From NCBI GenBank assembly GCA_046290815.1, contig JBKBUF010000011.1, positions 87,222 to 151,221 on the forward strand: a DNA stretch of 64,000 bases. Direction: 5' to 3'. This DNA comes from JBKBUF01 sp046290815. Its GTDB lineage: Bacteria > Bacteroidota > Bacteroidia > Cytophagales > Cytophagaceae. The first letter of the stretch is position 1. The number at the start of each line of letters is the position of its first letter. A program made the position numbers and the translations under genes. Positions 8,577-16,268 of the stretch are shown here, piece by piece. The notes under the pieces were generated by a model. That model saw only the letters and a program-made list of their open reading frames with translations, was not told the DNA's origin and did no database searches.

Positions 8577-9521
8577 TCAAAAATCAATGGTTATTGCCCG
8601 TTCAATGTTAGATTTTATTCGATTTATAGTATTTTCTTTGGCCTGTTTCTGAAATTTTTCTCCTGTTACCTTTTCAAATAGCTCGATATATCTTTCAGAA
8701 ATGCTTTTGACAACTTCGTCTGTCATTTCAGGTACTTTTTGTCCATCTTTTCCCTGAAAGCCGTTTTCAATAAGCCATTGTCTTACAAATTCTTTGGACA
8801 GCTGTTTTTGCTTTTCTCCTTTTGCCTGTCTCTCCTTATAACCATCCAGATAAAAATATCTTGATGAGTCAGGGGTATGCACTTCGTCGATCAAAATTAT
8901 TTTACCATCGTGCTGCCCAAATTCATACTTTGTATCCACCAGTATCAGTCCTCTTTCTCTGGCAATCTCAGTTCCGCGTTGAAACAAGGCTCTGGTGTAT
9001 TTCTCCATAGTCAGATAATCTTCTTCTGACACGAGCCCTCTTTTTAAAATCTCCTCTCTGGATATGTCTTCATCATGTCCTTCGGAGGCTTTGGTTGTAG
9101 GTGTAATGATAGGTTCTGGGAAGGGATCATTTTCCTTTAATCCTTCAGGAAGTTTCACTCCGCATAATATCCGTTTCCCTGAATTATATTCTCTCCATGC
9201 ATGGCCGGCCAGGTATCCGCGTATTACCATCTCAACCGGGATGGCATTGCATTTTATGCCGATGGTTACGCTTGGGTCCGGAACACTTTTTACCCAATTG
9301 GGAACAATATCTGAAGTGGCTTTTAAAAATTTTGCAGCAATCTGATTCAAAACCTGTCCTTTATATGGGATGGCTCTGGGAAGCACAACATCAAAGGCTG
9401 ATATCCTGTCTGTTACAACAACAACTAGCTTGTCGTTAAACGAATACACATCGCGAACTTTCCCTTTGTAAAATCCGGTCTGGCCAGGAAAACTGAAGTT
9501 GGTTTCTTTTACTGCTTCCAT
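8577..9521 (-). CDS. purC: Phosphoribosylaminoimidazole-succinocarboxamide synthase (SAICAR synthase)
   Basis: Joins aspartate to CAIR with ATP in purine synthesis. The 314-residue length matches the longer form found in Bacteroidota and yeast. Visible blocks are GFYKGKVRDVYSF (ATP loop), DRISAFDVVLPRAIPYKG, CNAIPVEMVIRGYLAG and ILIDEVHTPDSSRYF. The upstream region on this strand has a TATTTTTG box (rc of 9541-9548) about 20 bases before the ATG, a match to the Bacteroidota -7 element TAnnTTTG, but no clear -33 TTTG was found at the usual distance. It may lead into the STAS operon 44 bases downstream. Confidence 0.97.
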   Translation of the reverse strand: MEAVKETNFSFPGQTGFYKGKVRDVYSFNDKLVVVVTDRISAFDVVLPRAIPYKGQVLNQIAAKFLKATSDIVPNWVKSVPDPSVTIGIKCNAIPVEMVIRGYLAGHAWREYNSGKRILCGVKLPEGLKENDPFPEPIITPTTKASEGHDEDISREEILKRGLVSEEDYLTMEKYTRALFQRGTEIARERGLILVDTKYEFGQHDGKIILIDEVHTPDSSRYFYLDGYKERQAKGEKQKQLSKEFVRQWLIENGFQGKDGQKVPEMTDEVVKSISERYIELFEKVTGEKFQKQAKENTINRIKSNIERAITIDF

Positions 9522-9587
9522 TTTGTAATATTAATGGAAGCAAAAATAGGAAAAAAATAATACTGTTAAGTTTTACTTATAAAAAAA

Positions 9588-11249
9588 TCAGTGCTTTGAG
9601 ACTTTTTCGGAGACTTTTTCACCGTTTTTATAAACTTCGGTTTTTGTATGTTTCCCTGTCTCCTCATAATAATTCCAGCTGCCGCTTTTTTTGCCGTTGA
9701 TGAAATTTCCTGCTACTTGAACCTGTCCGTTTTCATAGAAAATTTTATATGAGCCATACTGCACATTGTTTTTGTAATGAATTTCCGATTTGATTTTTCC
9801 TCCGGGAAAATAGCTGTACCAGATGCCGGTTTTTATTCCATTGGAATATTGTTCCTTTTCAACAAGTTTTTCCGACTCATCATAAATAAATCGCTCGTTG
9901 TGCAACAGATCATTGTTGTATGTTTCTTTATATTTTATCTTACCATTCTCATGGTATGTTACCCAATTTCCTGTTTTTAATTTTGTCTGCTCACCGGTAA
10001 GACTTCTGCTTTTGGATTTGCCGGGAACTGTGCTTCGGTTGGTGTACATCTGTTCCTGCTGCAATTTGCCCGAATCAAAATATACCTTTGAGGTGATAAC
10101 CAAAGCACCGTCTTCGTACTTGTAAAGGCTTTCTTCAGCAACTTTTCCATTCTTATGGAAGGTGATGTTCTTTCCGGATTTTACCCCGTTTTTATATTTA
10201 AGAATTTGTTTTATACTTCCATCTTCAAAATAAGTTTTCACTTCTCCGTCGGGTTGCCCGGCCAGCAGATTCCCTTCGGAGATAAGAACTCCATTACGGC
10301 TGTATGATTTGAATTTTCCGTTTTGTTTACCGTTTTCAATATAAGATTCGGTCTCAATACCGCCTTCAGGATGATAGCTTTTAAAAAAGCCCGATAAAAC
10401 TCCTCTTCTGTAATTCTCTTCTGTTTTTGTCTTTCCGTTTTCATAGAAGGTCTTGGTAATACCTTCTCTTTTGTTGTTTTTAAACTGGCTTTCGGAAATC
10501 AGATTTCCTTTGGCATCATATTCCTTGACAATGCCATGAAGATTTCCATATTCATAATTTCCGGTTGACTTAACTTTTCCGTCAGCATAATATGTAGTTA
10601 CTTCACCGGAAAGCTGATCATCTGAATAATTTCCCTTTTGCATCAGTTTACCTTCACGATCAAATATCGAGAAGGGACCATTTTTAATCCCTCTTGTGAA
10701 AGTAATTTTGCTTTTAGCCTGATTGGTTTCGTAGTATTCTGTGTAAATGCTGTCCAGCAACCCATCAGAAAGAAATCCATCGGCAATCAATTTACCATCC
10801 GGATTCAATCGCTGATATTTCTTTTTATTCACAAGAGAAGGATCTGAAATATTATATATTTCTTTAAAAAGCAAACTACCATTGATAGAATAAGTGAGGG
10901 CTTCACCATTTTTAACTCCCTCTTTGTAATAAACAGTAAATTTCACCTGGCCATTTTCAAAATATTCCTGGTAAACACTATCCAACTGTCCGTTTTTATA
11001 ATGAGCCTTGACCAGAAGATCACCTTCTTTTGAATATTTAGAGTATTGTCCGTTTTTAATTGCTGAGTCGGATGGGGAGACAAAGAATTCTTCAAATACA
11101 GGCACTTTTATGCCAATAGAGTCATATTTAGGGTAATACGTAGTGATTTTTACCTGGCTCCAGCCCGGTAATACCATCATAAAATAAAATAATATGGTCG
11201 TTAGCACAGCTTTTACATTAATGATTGTCATGACTCTCATAGCTTGCAA
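9588..11249 (-). CDS. Secreted MORN/YwqK-type repeat protein
   Basis: A 553-residue exported protein built almost wholly of about 20 short beta-hairpin repeats of about 22-24 residues with a core like GxxxGxxxxYxxNGxxxxExxYxxG, the MORN_2 repeat used in the YwqK antitoxin family. A signal peptide precedes them (hydrophobic VLTTILFYFMMVLPGWSQ). Three possible Met starts lie within the first 8 residues; any of them gives a usable signal peptide. No partner toxin-like gene is adjacent, so an antitoxin role should not be inferred from the repeat name. It may bind a partner at the cell surface or periplasm. The gene ends in ordinary sequence without a T9SS tail. Confidence 0.85.
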   Translation of the reverse strand: MQAMRVMTIINVKAVLTTILFYFMMVLPGWSQVKITTYYPKYDSIGIKVPVFEEFFVSPSDSAIKNGQYSKYSKEGDLLVKAHYKNGQLDSVYQEYFENGQVKFTVYYKEGVKNGEALTYSINGSLLFKEIYNISDPSLVNKKKYQRLNPDGKLIADGFLSDGLLDSIYTEYYETNQAKSKITFTRGIKNGPFSIFDREGKLMQKGNYSDDQLSGEVTTYYADGKVKSTGNYEYGNLHGIVKEYDAKGNLISESQFKNNKREGITKTFYENGKTKTEENYRRGVLSGFFKSYHPEGGIETESYIENGKQNGKFKSYSRNGVLISEGNLLAGQPDGEVKTYFEDGSIKQILKYKNGVKSGKNITFHKNGKVAEESLYKYEDGALVITSKVYFDSGKLQQEQMYTNRSTVPGKSKSRSLTGEQTKLKTGNWVTYHENGKIKYKETYNNDLLHNERFIYDESEKLVEKEQYSNGIKTGIWYSYFPGGKIKSEIHYKNNVQYGSYKIFYENGQVQVAGNFINGKKSGSWNYYEETGKHTKTEVYKNGEKVSEKVSKH

Positions 11250-11276
11250 CGAATATTATTGATAATTATTGAAGTG

Positions 11277-12458
11277 TTAAAGTTTACGTAGAACAATGGC
11301 AGATGCACCTCCACCTCCGTTACAGATTCCCGTAACACCGATTTCGGCATTCTTTATTTTCAAAACATTGCATAAAGTGGTAAGGATCCTTGCTCCGGAA
11401 CACCCAATTGGGTGTCCTAAAGAAACAGCACCTCCCAGGATATTTACTTTTGCAGGATCAAGCTGCAACTTCTGGTTGTTAGCTATAGAAACCACTGAGA
11501 AAGCTTCGTTGATCTCGTAAAAGCTAATATCAGTATTTTTTAATCCTGCTCTTTCTATCGCCTTTGGAATAGCAAGTGAAGGAGAGGTGGTAAACCATAC
11601 AGGCTCCTGTTCAGCATCCGCAAAGCTTAATATTTCTGCCAATGGTTTTAGTCCGAGACTTTCTGCTTTTTCACTGCTCATCAGTAGCACTGCTGCAGCG
11701 CCATCATTTAATGAAGAAGCATTGGCTGCGGTTACAGAACCTTCTTTTTCAAATACAGGTTTTAGTGATGGGATTTTATCAAAATTTACTTTTTTGTATT
11801 CCTCATCTTCAGAGACCACCAAAGGGTCTTTTCCTTTTATTTCAGAAGACACAGCGACGATCTCATCTTTGAATAAACCGGCACTCCATGCATCTGCAGC
11901 TCTTTTGTATGAACTGATCGCATATTCATCCTGGGCAGCTCTGCTGATATTCAAAGTTTTTGCCGTATGTTCTGCTGCATTTCCCATATGGAAATCATTG
12001 TAAACATCCCACAAGCCATCTTTGATGATACCATCTGTTAGTGTAGCGTGGCCAAGTTTTAATCCCCAGCGAGCTCTGTCGGAATAAAAGGGAACATTTG
12101 ACATACTTTCCATACCACCTGCGATAACTGTGTCGGCCATTCCAAGCATAATTGATTGTGCAGCCAGCATAATGGCTTTAGATCCTGATGCGCAAACTTT
12201 GTTTACAGTTGTGCAAACAACGGAAGGATTTAAGCCGGCGTAAATGGCTGCCTGACGCGCAGGAGCCTGACCCAGATTAGCAGATAATACATTGCCCATG
12301 TATACTTCCTGAACTATGGATTTGTCTATACCTGCTTTTTCTACAGCGCCTTTGATAGCCGCTGCCCCTAATTGTGTTGCGGAGAATGATGCCAAAGTTC
12401 CTCCAAAGCTCCCTATGGGAGTTCTAACCGCTGATATAATGTAAACTTTTTTTGTCAT
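11277..12458 (-). CDS. Acetyl-CoA C-acetyltransferase (thiolase)
   Basis: A 393-residue biosynthetic or degradative thiolase that condenses two acetyl-CoA or cleaves acetoacetyl-CoA. The catalytic set is complete: acyl-accepting Cys89 in NKVCASGSKA, His349 in GHPIGCSGAR and Cys379 in GICNGGGGASA, with NEAFSVV between. The N-terminus YIISAVRTPIGSFGG is typical of the AtoB/PhaA group. It is flanked on the same strand by the TPR gene upstream (12 bases) and the repeat protein downstream (27 bases). With idi at 28.3 kb it could feed isoprenoid or fatty-acid metabolism, but the window has no mevalonate genes, so the pathway is open. Confidence 0.95.
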   Translation of the reverse strand: MTKKVYIISAVRTPIGSFGGTLASFSATQLGAAAIKGAVEKAGIDKSIVQEVYMGNVLSANLGQAPARQAAIYAGLNPSVVCTTVNKVCASGSKAIMLAAQSIMLGMADTVIAGGMESMSNVPFYSDRARWGLKLGHATLTDGIIKDGLWDVYNDFHMGNAAEHTAKTLNISRAAQDEYAISSYKRAADAWSAGLFKDEIVAVSSEIKGKDPLVVSEDEEYKKVNFDKIPSLKPVFEKEGSVTAANASSLNDGAAAVLLMSSEKAESLGLKPLAEILSFADAEQEPVWFTTSPSLAIPKAIERAGLKNTDISFYEINEAFSVVSIANNQKLQLDPAKVNILGGAVSLGHPIGCSGARILTTLCNVLKIKNAEIGVTGICNGGGGASAIVLRKL

Positions 12459-12470
12459 ATAATTCGGGTT

Positions 12471-13304
12471 TTACCAGTCGGGCTTATCTGTTTTGCCTCC
12501 CGGTCTATAAATTTTCTTTTGTTGTAAATATTGTACTTCAGAGTTCTTCATAGCCTCAAGAATAAGCTTCGCTCTTTGTTCATTCATTTGAATTTCCTTA
12601 AGCTTATTCGCTTTTAGGCCATCGGTCTCTTTACTACCATCCCAGTCCTGCTTTAGTTCGTTTTCGTCACCCTTGTGGTCATCTCCTGTACCTTGCGAGC
12701 TGCTTTGAGATTGGTTGTTGGCTTTATAATTTCCTTGTGAATTGCTGCCGCCTGAGGATTCCTGAGTTTTGCCAGACGGATCTGATTCTCCTGTTTCACC
12801 TGTTGCAGCTAACTGGCTTTGGTTGTCCAAATTATTTCTTGTTATGCCGGTATTCATCTTAGCATTTTGAAAATCTTTTTTCAGCAGCTTTTTAACTATT
12901 TCAAGGTTTTCTCTCGCAATTTGATTGTCAGGATCGGACTTTAGCGCCTGAATGTAATAATTTACAGCTTCATTTTTTCTGTTAGCAAACCATGCAAGAT
13001 TTCCCAGTTGCTGATTAGCAGTGGAACTAAGTTTTTTTTTATCTCCGGCAGCTAATTTCTTATAGATTTTTCTGCAGGAGGCTGTATCTCCGGTGTAGTA
13101 ATACGATTGTGCCAGATTAAACTGAATGTTGTCATCTGTGATTCTGAATTTTTTCTCCAGCTCCTGATAGTGGAAGATTACCTGTTTATAATCATGTTCT
13201 GCAAATGCTTTTTCTGCATCAGATATATGTGCATTGATATTGGATGTTCTGTTGAAGAACTCCAGAATAGACAGAAAGATATTTGCAAGCAGAAACAAAT
13301 GCAT
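12471..13304 (-). CDS. TPR protein, BatC-like
   Basis: A 277-residue protein with a short hydrophobic N-terminus (MHLFLLANIFLSILEFF) and TPR-like helices from about residue 25 to 135 (DYKQVIFHYQELEKKF, FNLAQSYYYTGDTASC, NQQLGNLAWFANRKNEAVNYYIQALKSD without the exact spacing being certain). After this the chain is low-complexity, rich in Ser, Gln, Asn and Gly (about 165-220), ending in a charged helix. It starts 7 bases after the vWA gene, the same order as batB-batC in the Bacteroides aerotolerance operon, which is the basis for the name. Function in that system is not known at a biochemical level. Confidence 0.8.
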   Translation of the reverse strand: MHLFLLANIFLSILEFFNRTSNINAHISDAEKAFAEHDYKQVIFHYQELEKKFRITDDNIQFNLAQSYYYTGDTASCRKIYKKLAAGDKKKLSSTANQQLGNLAWFANRKNEAVNYYIQALKSDPDNQIARENLEIVKKLLKKDFQNAKMNTGITRNNLDNQSQLAATGETGESDPSGKTQESSGGSNSQGNYKANNQSQSSSQGTGDDHKGDENELKQDWDGSKETDGLKANKLKEIQMNEQRAKLILEAMKNSEVQYLQQKKIYRPGGKTDKPDW

Positions 13305-13311
13305 ATTAAAA

Positions 13312-14280
13312 TTATATTCTTACTGTTCGGACAGTCACTAAAATATCAATAAGTATAAGAAATAGTGCAATTAAAAGAAAATAAAAATACTTATTGGCAG
13401 ATACATCAAGCTTTCTTACATCGGTAACTATTCCTTTTATTCTGTTGATTTCAGCAGCGAGTATTTCTACCTGGTTTACCTCTTCGTTAATTTGAAAATA
13501 ATTTCCACCTGTGAGAATAGAAATTTCTTCCAAAATGTCTCTGTTTAAACGGCTAACTATCGGAATATTGTTTTGGTCTTTTTTAAAGCTTCCCTGATAA
13601 GGGATTTTACTTCCTTCTTCAGTGCCTACACCAACTGTGTACAGAATTATGTTTTTATTTCTATAATGATTGGCCATATTGGCTGCTTTTTCTCCAAAAT
13701 CTTCTCCATCAGAAAACAGGATAACTATTTTAGGTCTATCTTCTCTGGAATTTATTTTTTCATCCAGATGCTTGTTCAGGGCCAATTGGAGAGCAGACGA
13801 GAGATCTGAGCTGCCTTTTGGGAATATTCCCGTATGTAATGACTGGAGGAATAGTTGCAGGGCAGAGGCATCGTAGGTAAGAGGGCAGAACAGCACTGCA
13901 GTATCTGCAAAAGCGATCAGGCCCATTCGGTCAGCTTTCAGCACATTGGAAAGATATTTAATTTCATTTTTGGTCTTTTCAAGTCGTGAGGGCGGAACGT
14001 CATAGGCATTCATAGAAGCGGAGAGATCGAGGCAGATGAAGATATCTTTGCTTACCACTTTCACTTCCTTTTTGATGTCTCCGAAGGAAGGACCCAGGAA
14101 AGAAAGGATAATAAGAGCAAAATAAGCAGAACGGAGGAAGAATTTATAGAAGACACGCTTAGGGCTGCTTTTGATCTTGCGGGAGATGATGATGATCCTT
14201 AAGATCCATAGGATATAGAGGAAGATGAAAATTCCGATTATGGTGTATTCAAAAATGCCGGGTTTGAAATGCCAGATCAT
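13312..14280 (-). CDS. von Willebrand A membrane protein, BatB/BatA-like
   Basis: A 322-residue inner-membrane protein. Two N-terminal hydrophobic segments (about 12-30 and 50-68) and one at the C-terminus (FYFLLIALFLILIDILVTV) bracket a periplasmic or cytosolic vWA domain (about 85-270). The MIDAS metal site is intact: DLSASM after FICLD, then the downstream Thr/Asp positions in LTYDASA and FSDGEDFGEKA. These proteins occur in bat operons with MoxR ATPases. Here only this gene and the TPR gene remain together, without moxR, DUF58, batA, batD or batE in the window. It is divergent from the tRNA operon. Confidence 0.88.
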   Translation of the reverse strand: MIWHFKPGIFEYTIIGIFIFLYILWILRIIIISRKIKSSPKRVFYKFFLRSAYFALIILSFLGPSFGDIKKEVKVVSKDIFICLDLSASMNAYDVPPSRLEKTKNEIKYLSNVLKADRMGLIAFADTAVLFCPLTYDASALQLFLQSLHTGIFPKGSSDLSSALQLALNKHLDEKINSREDRPKIVILFSDGEDFGEKAANMANHYRNKNIILYTVGVGTEEGSKIPYQGSFKKDQNNIPIVSRLNRDILEEISILTGGNYFQINEEVNQVEILAAEINRIKGIVTDVRKLDVSANKYFYFLLIALFLILIDILVTVRTVRI

Positions 14281-14358
14281 GTTGCAATTTGCATAAAGTA
14301 TTGTAAGTATTGAGAATATGTAAAACGAAAAAAATATATTTTAATTTTTCGGGATGGT

Positions 14359-14391
14359 TTTGGTTATTTCAAATTAGAAACACTATATTTG
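14359..14391 (+). promoter_or_regulatory. Bacteroidota-type promoter of the tRNA operon
   Basis: TTTG at 14359-14362 and TATATTTG at 14384-14391, separated by 21 bases, match the -33 TTTG and -7 TAnnTTTG elements of the primary sigma factor of Bacteroidota. Transcription would start near 14397, about 20 bases before tRNA-Ser. This is the clearest primary-sigma promoter I could read in the window. Confidence 0.7.
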
Positions 14392-14418
14392 CGACACTTT
14401 TTTTCAGTATAGAAAGCA

Positions 14419-14508
<90 letters not shown>

Positions 14509-14524
14509 TGGGTTTTAATAAGTT

Positions 14525-14599
14525 CGGGGTGTAGCGTAGCCCGGTTATCGCGCCTGGTTTGGGACCAGGAGGTCGCAAGTTCGAATCTTGCCACCCCGA
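14525..14599 (+). tRNA. tRNA-Pro (TGG)
   Basis: A 75-nt tRNA. Acceptor CGGGGTG pairs with CACCCCG (14592-14598), discriminator A. The anticodon stem CCTGG/CCAGG encloses loop TTTGGGA, giving anticodon TGG at 14560-14562. The T arm has AAGTTCGAATCTT. No CCA is encoded. It starts 17 bases after tRNA-Ser. Confidence 0.97.
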
Positions 14600-14643
14600 C
14601 TAATTACAAAAGACATCCTCTGGGGTGTTTTTTGATTTATGAT

Positions 14644-14717
<74 letters not shown>

Positions 14718-14726
14718 CAAGATAAA

Positions 14727-14756
14727 AGACCAGGTCACAGTGATCTGGTCTTTTTT
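14727..14756 (+). terminator. Rho-independent terminator of the tRNA operon
   Basis: An 11-bp stem (AGACCAGGTCA with TGATCTGGTCT, one G-T pair), a 3-base loop and a run of T at 14751-14756, placed 10 bases after tRNA-Arg. Confidence 0.9.
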
Positions 14757-14760
14757 ATGC

Positions 14761-14829
14761 TCATTTCCGCCAGGTTGTCGCCAAATGTCCAGCACTGCTG
14801 TCGCCGTGGTTGCGCCATCAGCCAACCAC
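14761..14829 (+). repeat. REP-like repeat, left copy, with internal hairpin
   Basis: This GC-rich block begins TCATTTCCGCC and contains a perfect 7-bp hairpin, GTGGTTG (14806-14812) with CAACCAC (14823-14829). It is an imperfect inverted copy of 15395-15473: both share TCATTTCCGCC at the outer edge and a GTGGTTG-GCCATC-GCCAAC core at the inner edge. Pairs of such hairpins flanking a transposase of the IS200 type are the usual layout of REP elements with their RAYT gene. Confidence 0.75.
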
Positions 14830-14871
14830 CCTCCTTTTGTAAAAAAATCCTGTTATTAAATTTACACAGCT

Positions 14872-15385
14872 ATGGAAATTTATTAAACTATCCAGTATTC
14901 TTTACTGGAACAATAAGGAACTGGAAAAATCTGCTTAAACCTGAAAAGTATAAAGTTATTGTTCTGAATAATCTTCAAAGGTTGGTCAAGGAAGATGAAA
15001 TATATCTTTTTGCTTATTGCATAATGAGTAATCATATTCATTTGATCTGGCAGGTAAGAAATAATTATTTCTCGTCTGAAATTCAAAAACGTTTCCTGGA
15101 AAGAACATCCAAACAAATTAAAAATGATTTAAATGAAAATCATCCAGACGTACTTAGAATATTTGCTTCAAACAACGTGATAGAACTTATCATTTTTGGA
15201 AACGTCGTCCTTTATCTGTAGAATTATTTTCCAGTCATGTTTTTGAGCAGAAATTAAGTTATATTTACAATAATCCTGTCACAGCGGGAATATGCTTAAC
15301 TCCAGAAGATTATTTATTTTCCAGTGGCAGGTTTTATTATACTGAAAATGATGAATGGAGTATGCTGAGCCATTATGAAGGATAA
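14872..15385 (+). pseudogene. REP-associated tyrosine transposase (RAYT, Y1 superfamily), frameshifted
   Basis: The sequence encodes a HUH/Y1 transposase relative in pieces. In one frame (about 14881-15178) lie NYPVFFTGTIRNWKNLLKPE and the metal motif IMSNHIHLIWQ. A one-base shift near 15170-15179 then moves the continuation to another frame, with the family motif YHFWKRRPLSVELFS, the catalytic Tyr region LSYIYNNPVTAGICL and PEDYLFSS, ending at the TAA at 15383. The natural ATG at 14872 runs into a stop after four codons, so a second lesion near 14881 separates the start from the body. RAYTs move or maintain REP repeats, and the flanking inverted repeats fit this. The two breaks suggest it is no longer active. 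Confidence 0.85.
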
Positions 15386-15394
15386 ATAAGGTGA

Positions 15395-15473
15395 GTTGTT
15401 GGCCGATGGCACAACCACCGCGATGGTAGTGCAAAATTCAAGCTGTTTTCGCCAACCGAGGCGGAAATGAATT
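15395..15473 (-). repeat. REP-like repeat, right copy (inverted)
   Basis: The reverse complement runs from TCATTTCCGCC at 15473 inward to a GTGGTTG-TGCCATCG-GCCAAC core, mirroring the left copy across the transposase remnant. Its hairpin (GTGGTTG with CAACAAC) has one mismatch. It is about 10 bases longer than the left copy because of an insertion in the middle. The rest of 15474-15581 is AT-rich and holds nothing I recognise beyond the likely promoter of the next gene. Confidence 0.72.
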
Positions 15474-15581
15474 TCTTTCTGATAAAAATTGGTCTAAGAG
15501 AAAGTATTATTATATTGAAAAGTATTGCATAAAGTAGATTGAGAATTTCGATACTATGACCTTTGCATTTACTTATTTTTT

Positions 15582-16220
15582 ATGAAATATGTCAGCTTAT
15601 GTTTTTTCCTTTTTACAGTACTTAACTGGTTTCCAAATTTAGCCATCTCCCAAGTTATTTCTGACTCTTCCAAACTGACAAGAGGTTATTACACCAGCTT
15701 TGAAAATTTCAGAAAAAATGTTGTAGTGCCTGCGGACATTTATCTTGAATATGATTTTTTTGAATCACCAGATTGTCCAAAAATGCAATACTGTGATAAT
15801 GGTGGAATTGATTTGTTTAAACTAAAAAATAAGGAAGATAAAAGGTTTAAAACCGAAAGTTCAATTTTCGCGGTTAGCGATGGAAAAAAACTTTATATAC
15901 TTTCCCGACCCGCAGATATTTTTTCACCGGATGTGGTGGTTCAAATACTTTTCCTTGGAAAATATGCGGGTTATATAGATTTAAAACCAGGCATGGTTAC
16001 TTCGGGTCAGTATGGTGCCACTGGTTCAACGCCTCCAAAAATTGAAGAATGTGTTATTGATATGTATACCGGAGAGTTGATACGATTGAATGAAGCCAAT
16101 ATGAAAAGCATTCTTAAGGATTATCCTGATATTCATCAGGAGTATAAAAATGATAAGAAGGGTAAGACCAGGAGGTTATATTATATTGAAATGATTAATC
16201 AATTACTAAAAAAAAACTAA
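15582..16220 (+). CDS. Secreted protein of unknown function
   Basis: A 212-residue protein I do not recognise. It has a clear signal peptide (hydrophobic to about residue 23, ending LAISQ). The mature part contains a short Cys pair region (SPDCPKMQYCDNGG), a beta-rich middle (FAVSDGKKLYILSR, VQILFLGKYAGYIDL) and a Lys-rich end. Cys81-like residues at the CPKMQYC site could form a disulfide, and a further Cys sits in KIEECVIDMY. It stands alone between the REP element and the converging PorE-like gene. It has no T9SS tail or lipobox. Confidence 0.7.
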   Translation: MKYVSLCFFLFTVLNWFPNLAISQVISDSSKLTRGYYTSFENFRKNVVVPADIYLEYDFFESPDCPKMQYCDNGGIDLFKLKNKEDKRFKTESSIFAVSDGKKLYILSRPADIFSPDVVVQILFLGKYAGYIDLKPGMVTSGQYGATGSTPPKIEECVIDMYTGELIRLNEANMKSILKDYPDIHQEYKNDKKGKTRRLYYIEMINQLLKKN

Positions 16221-16268
16221 GTGAAAATACTGTATAAATAACTACTGGTAAAGACTATAGTTTATACC

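Noticed and set aside
9588..11249. Toxin-antitoxin system based on YwqK-like repeats
   Set aside because: No toxin gene is adjacent and the protein is exported.
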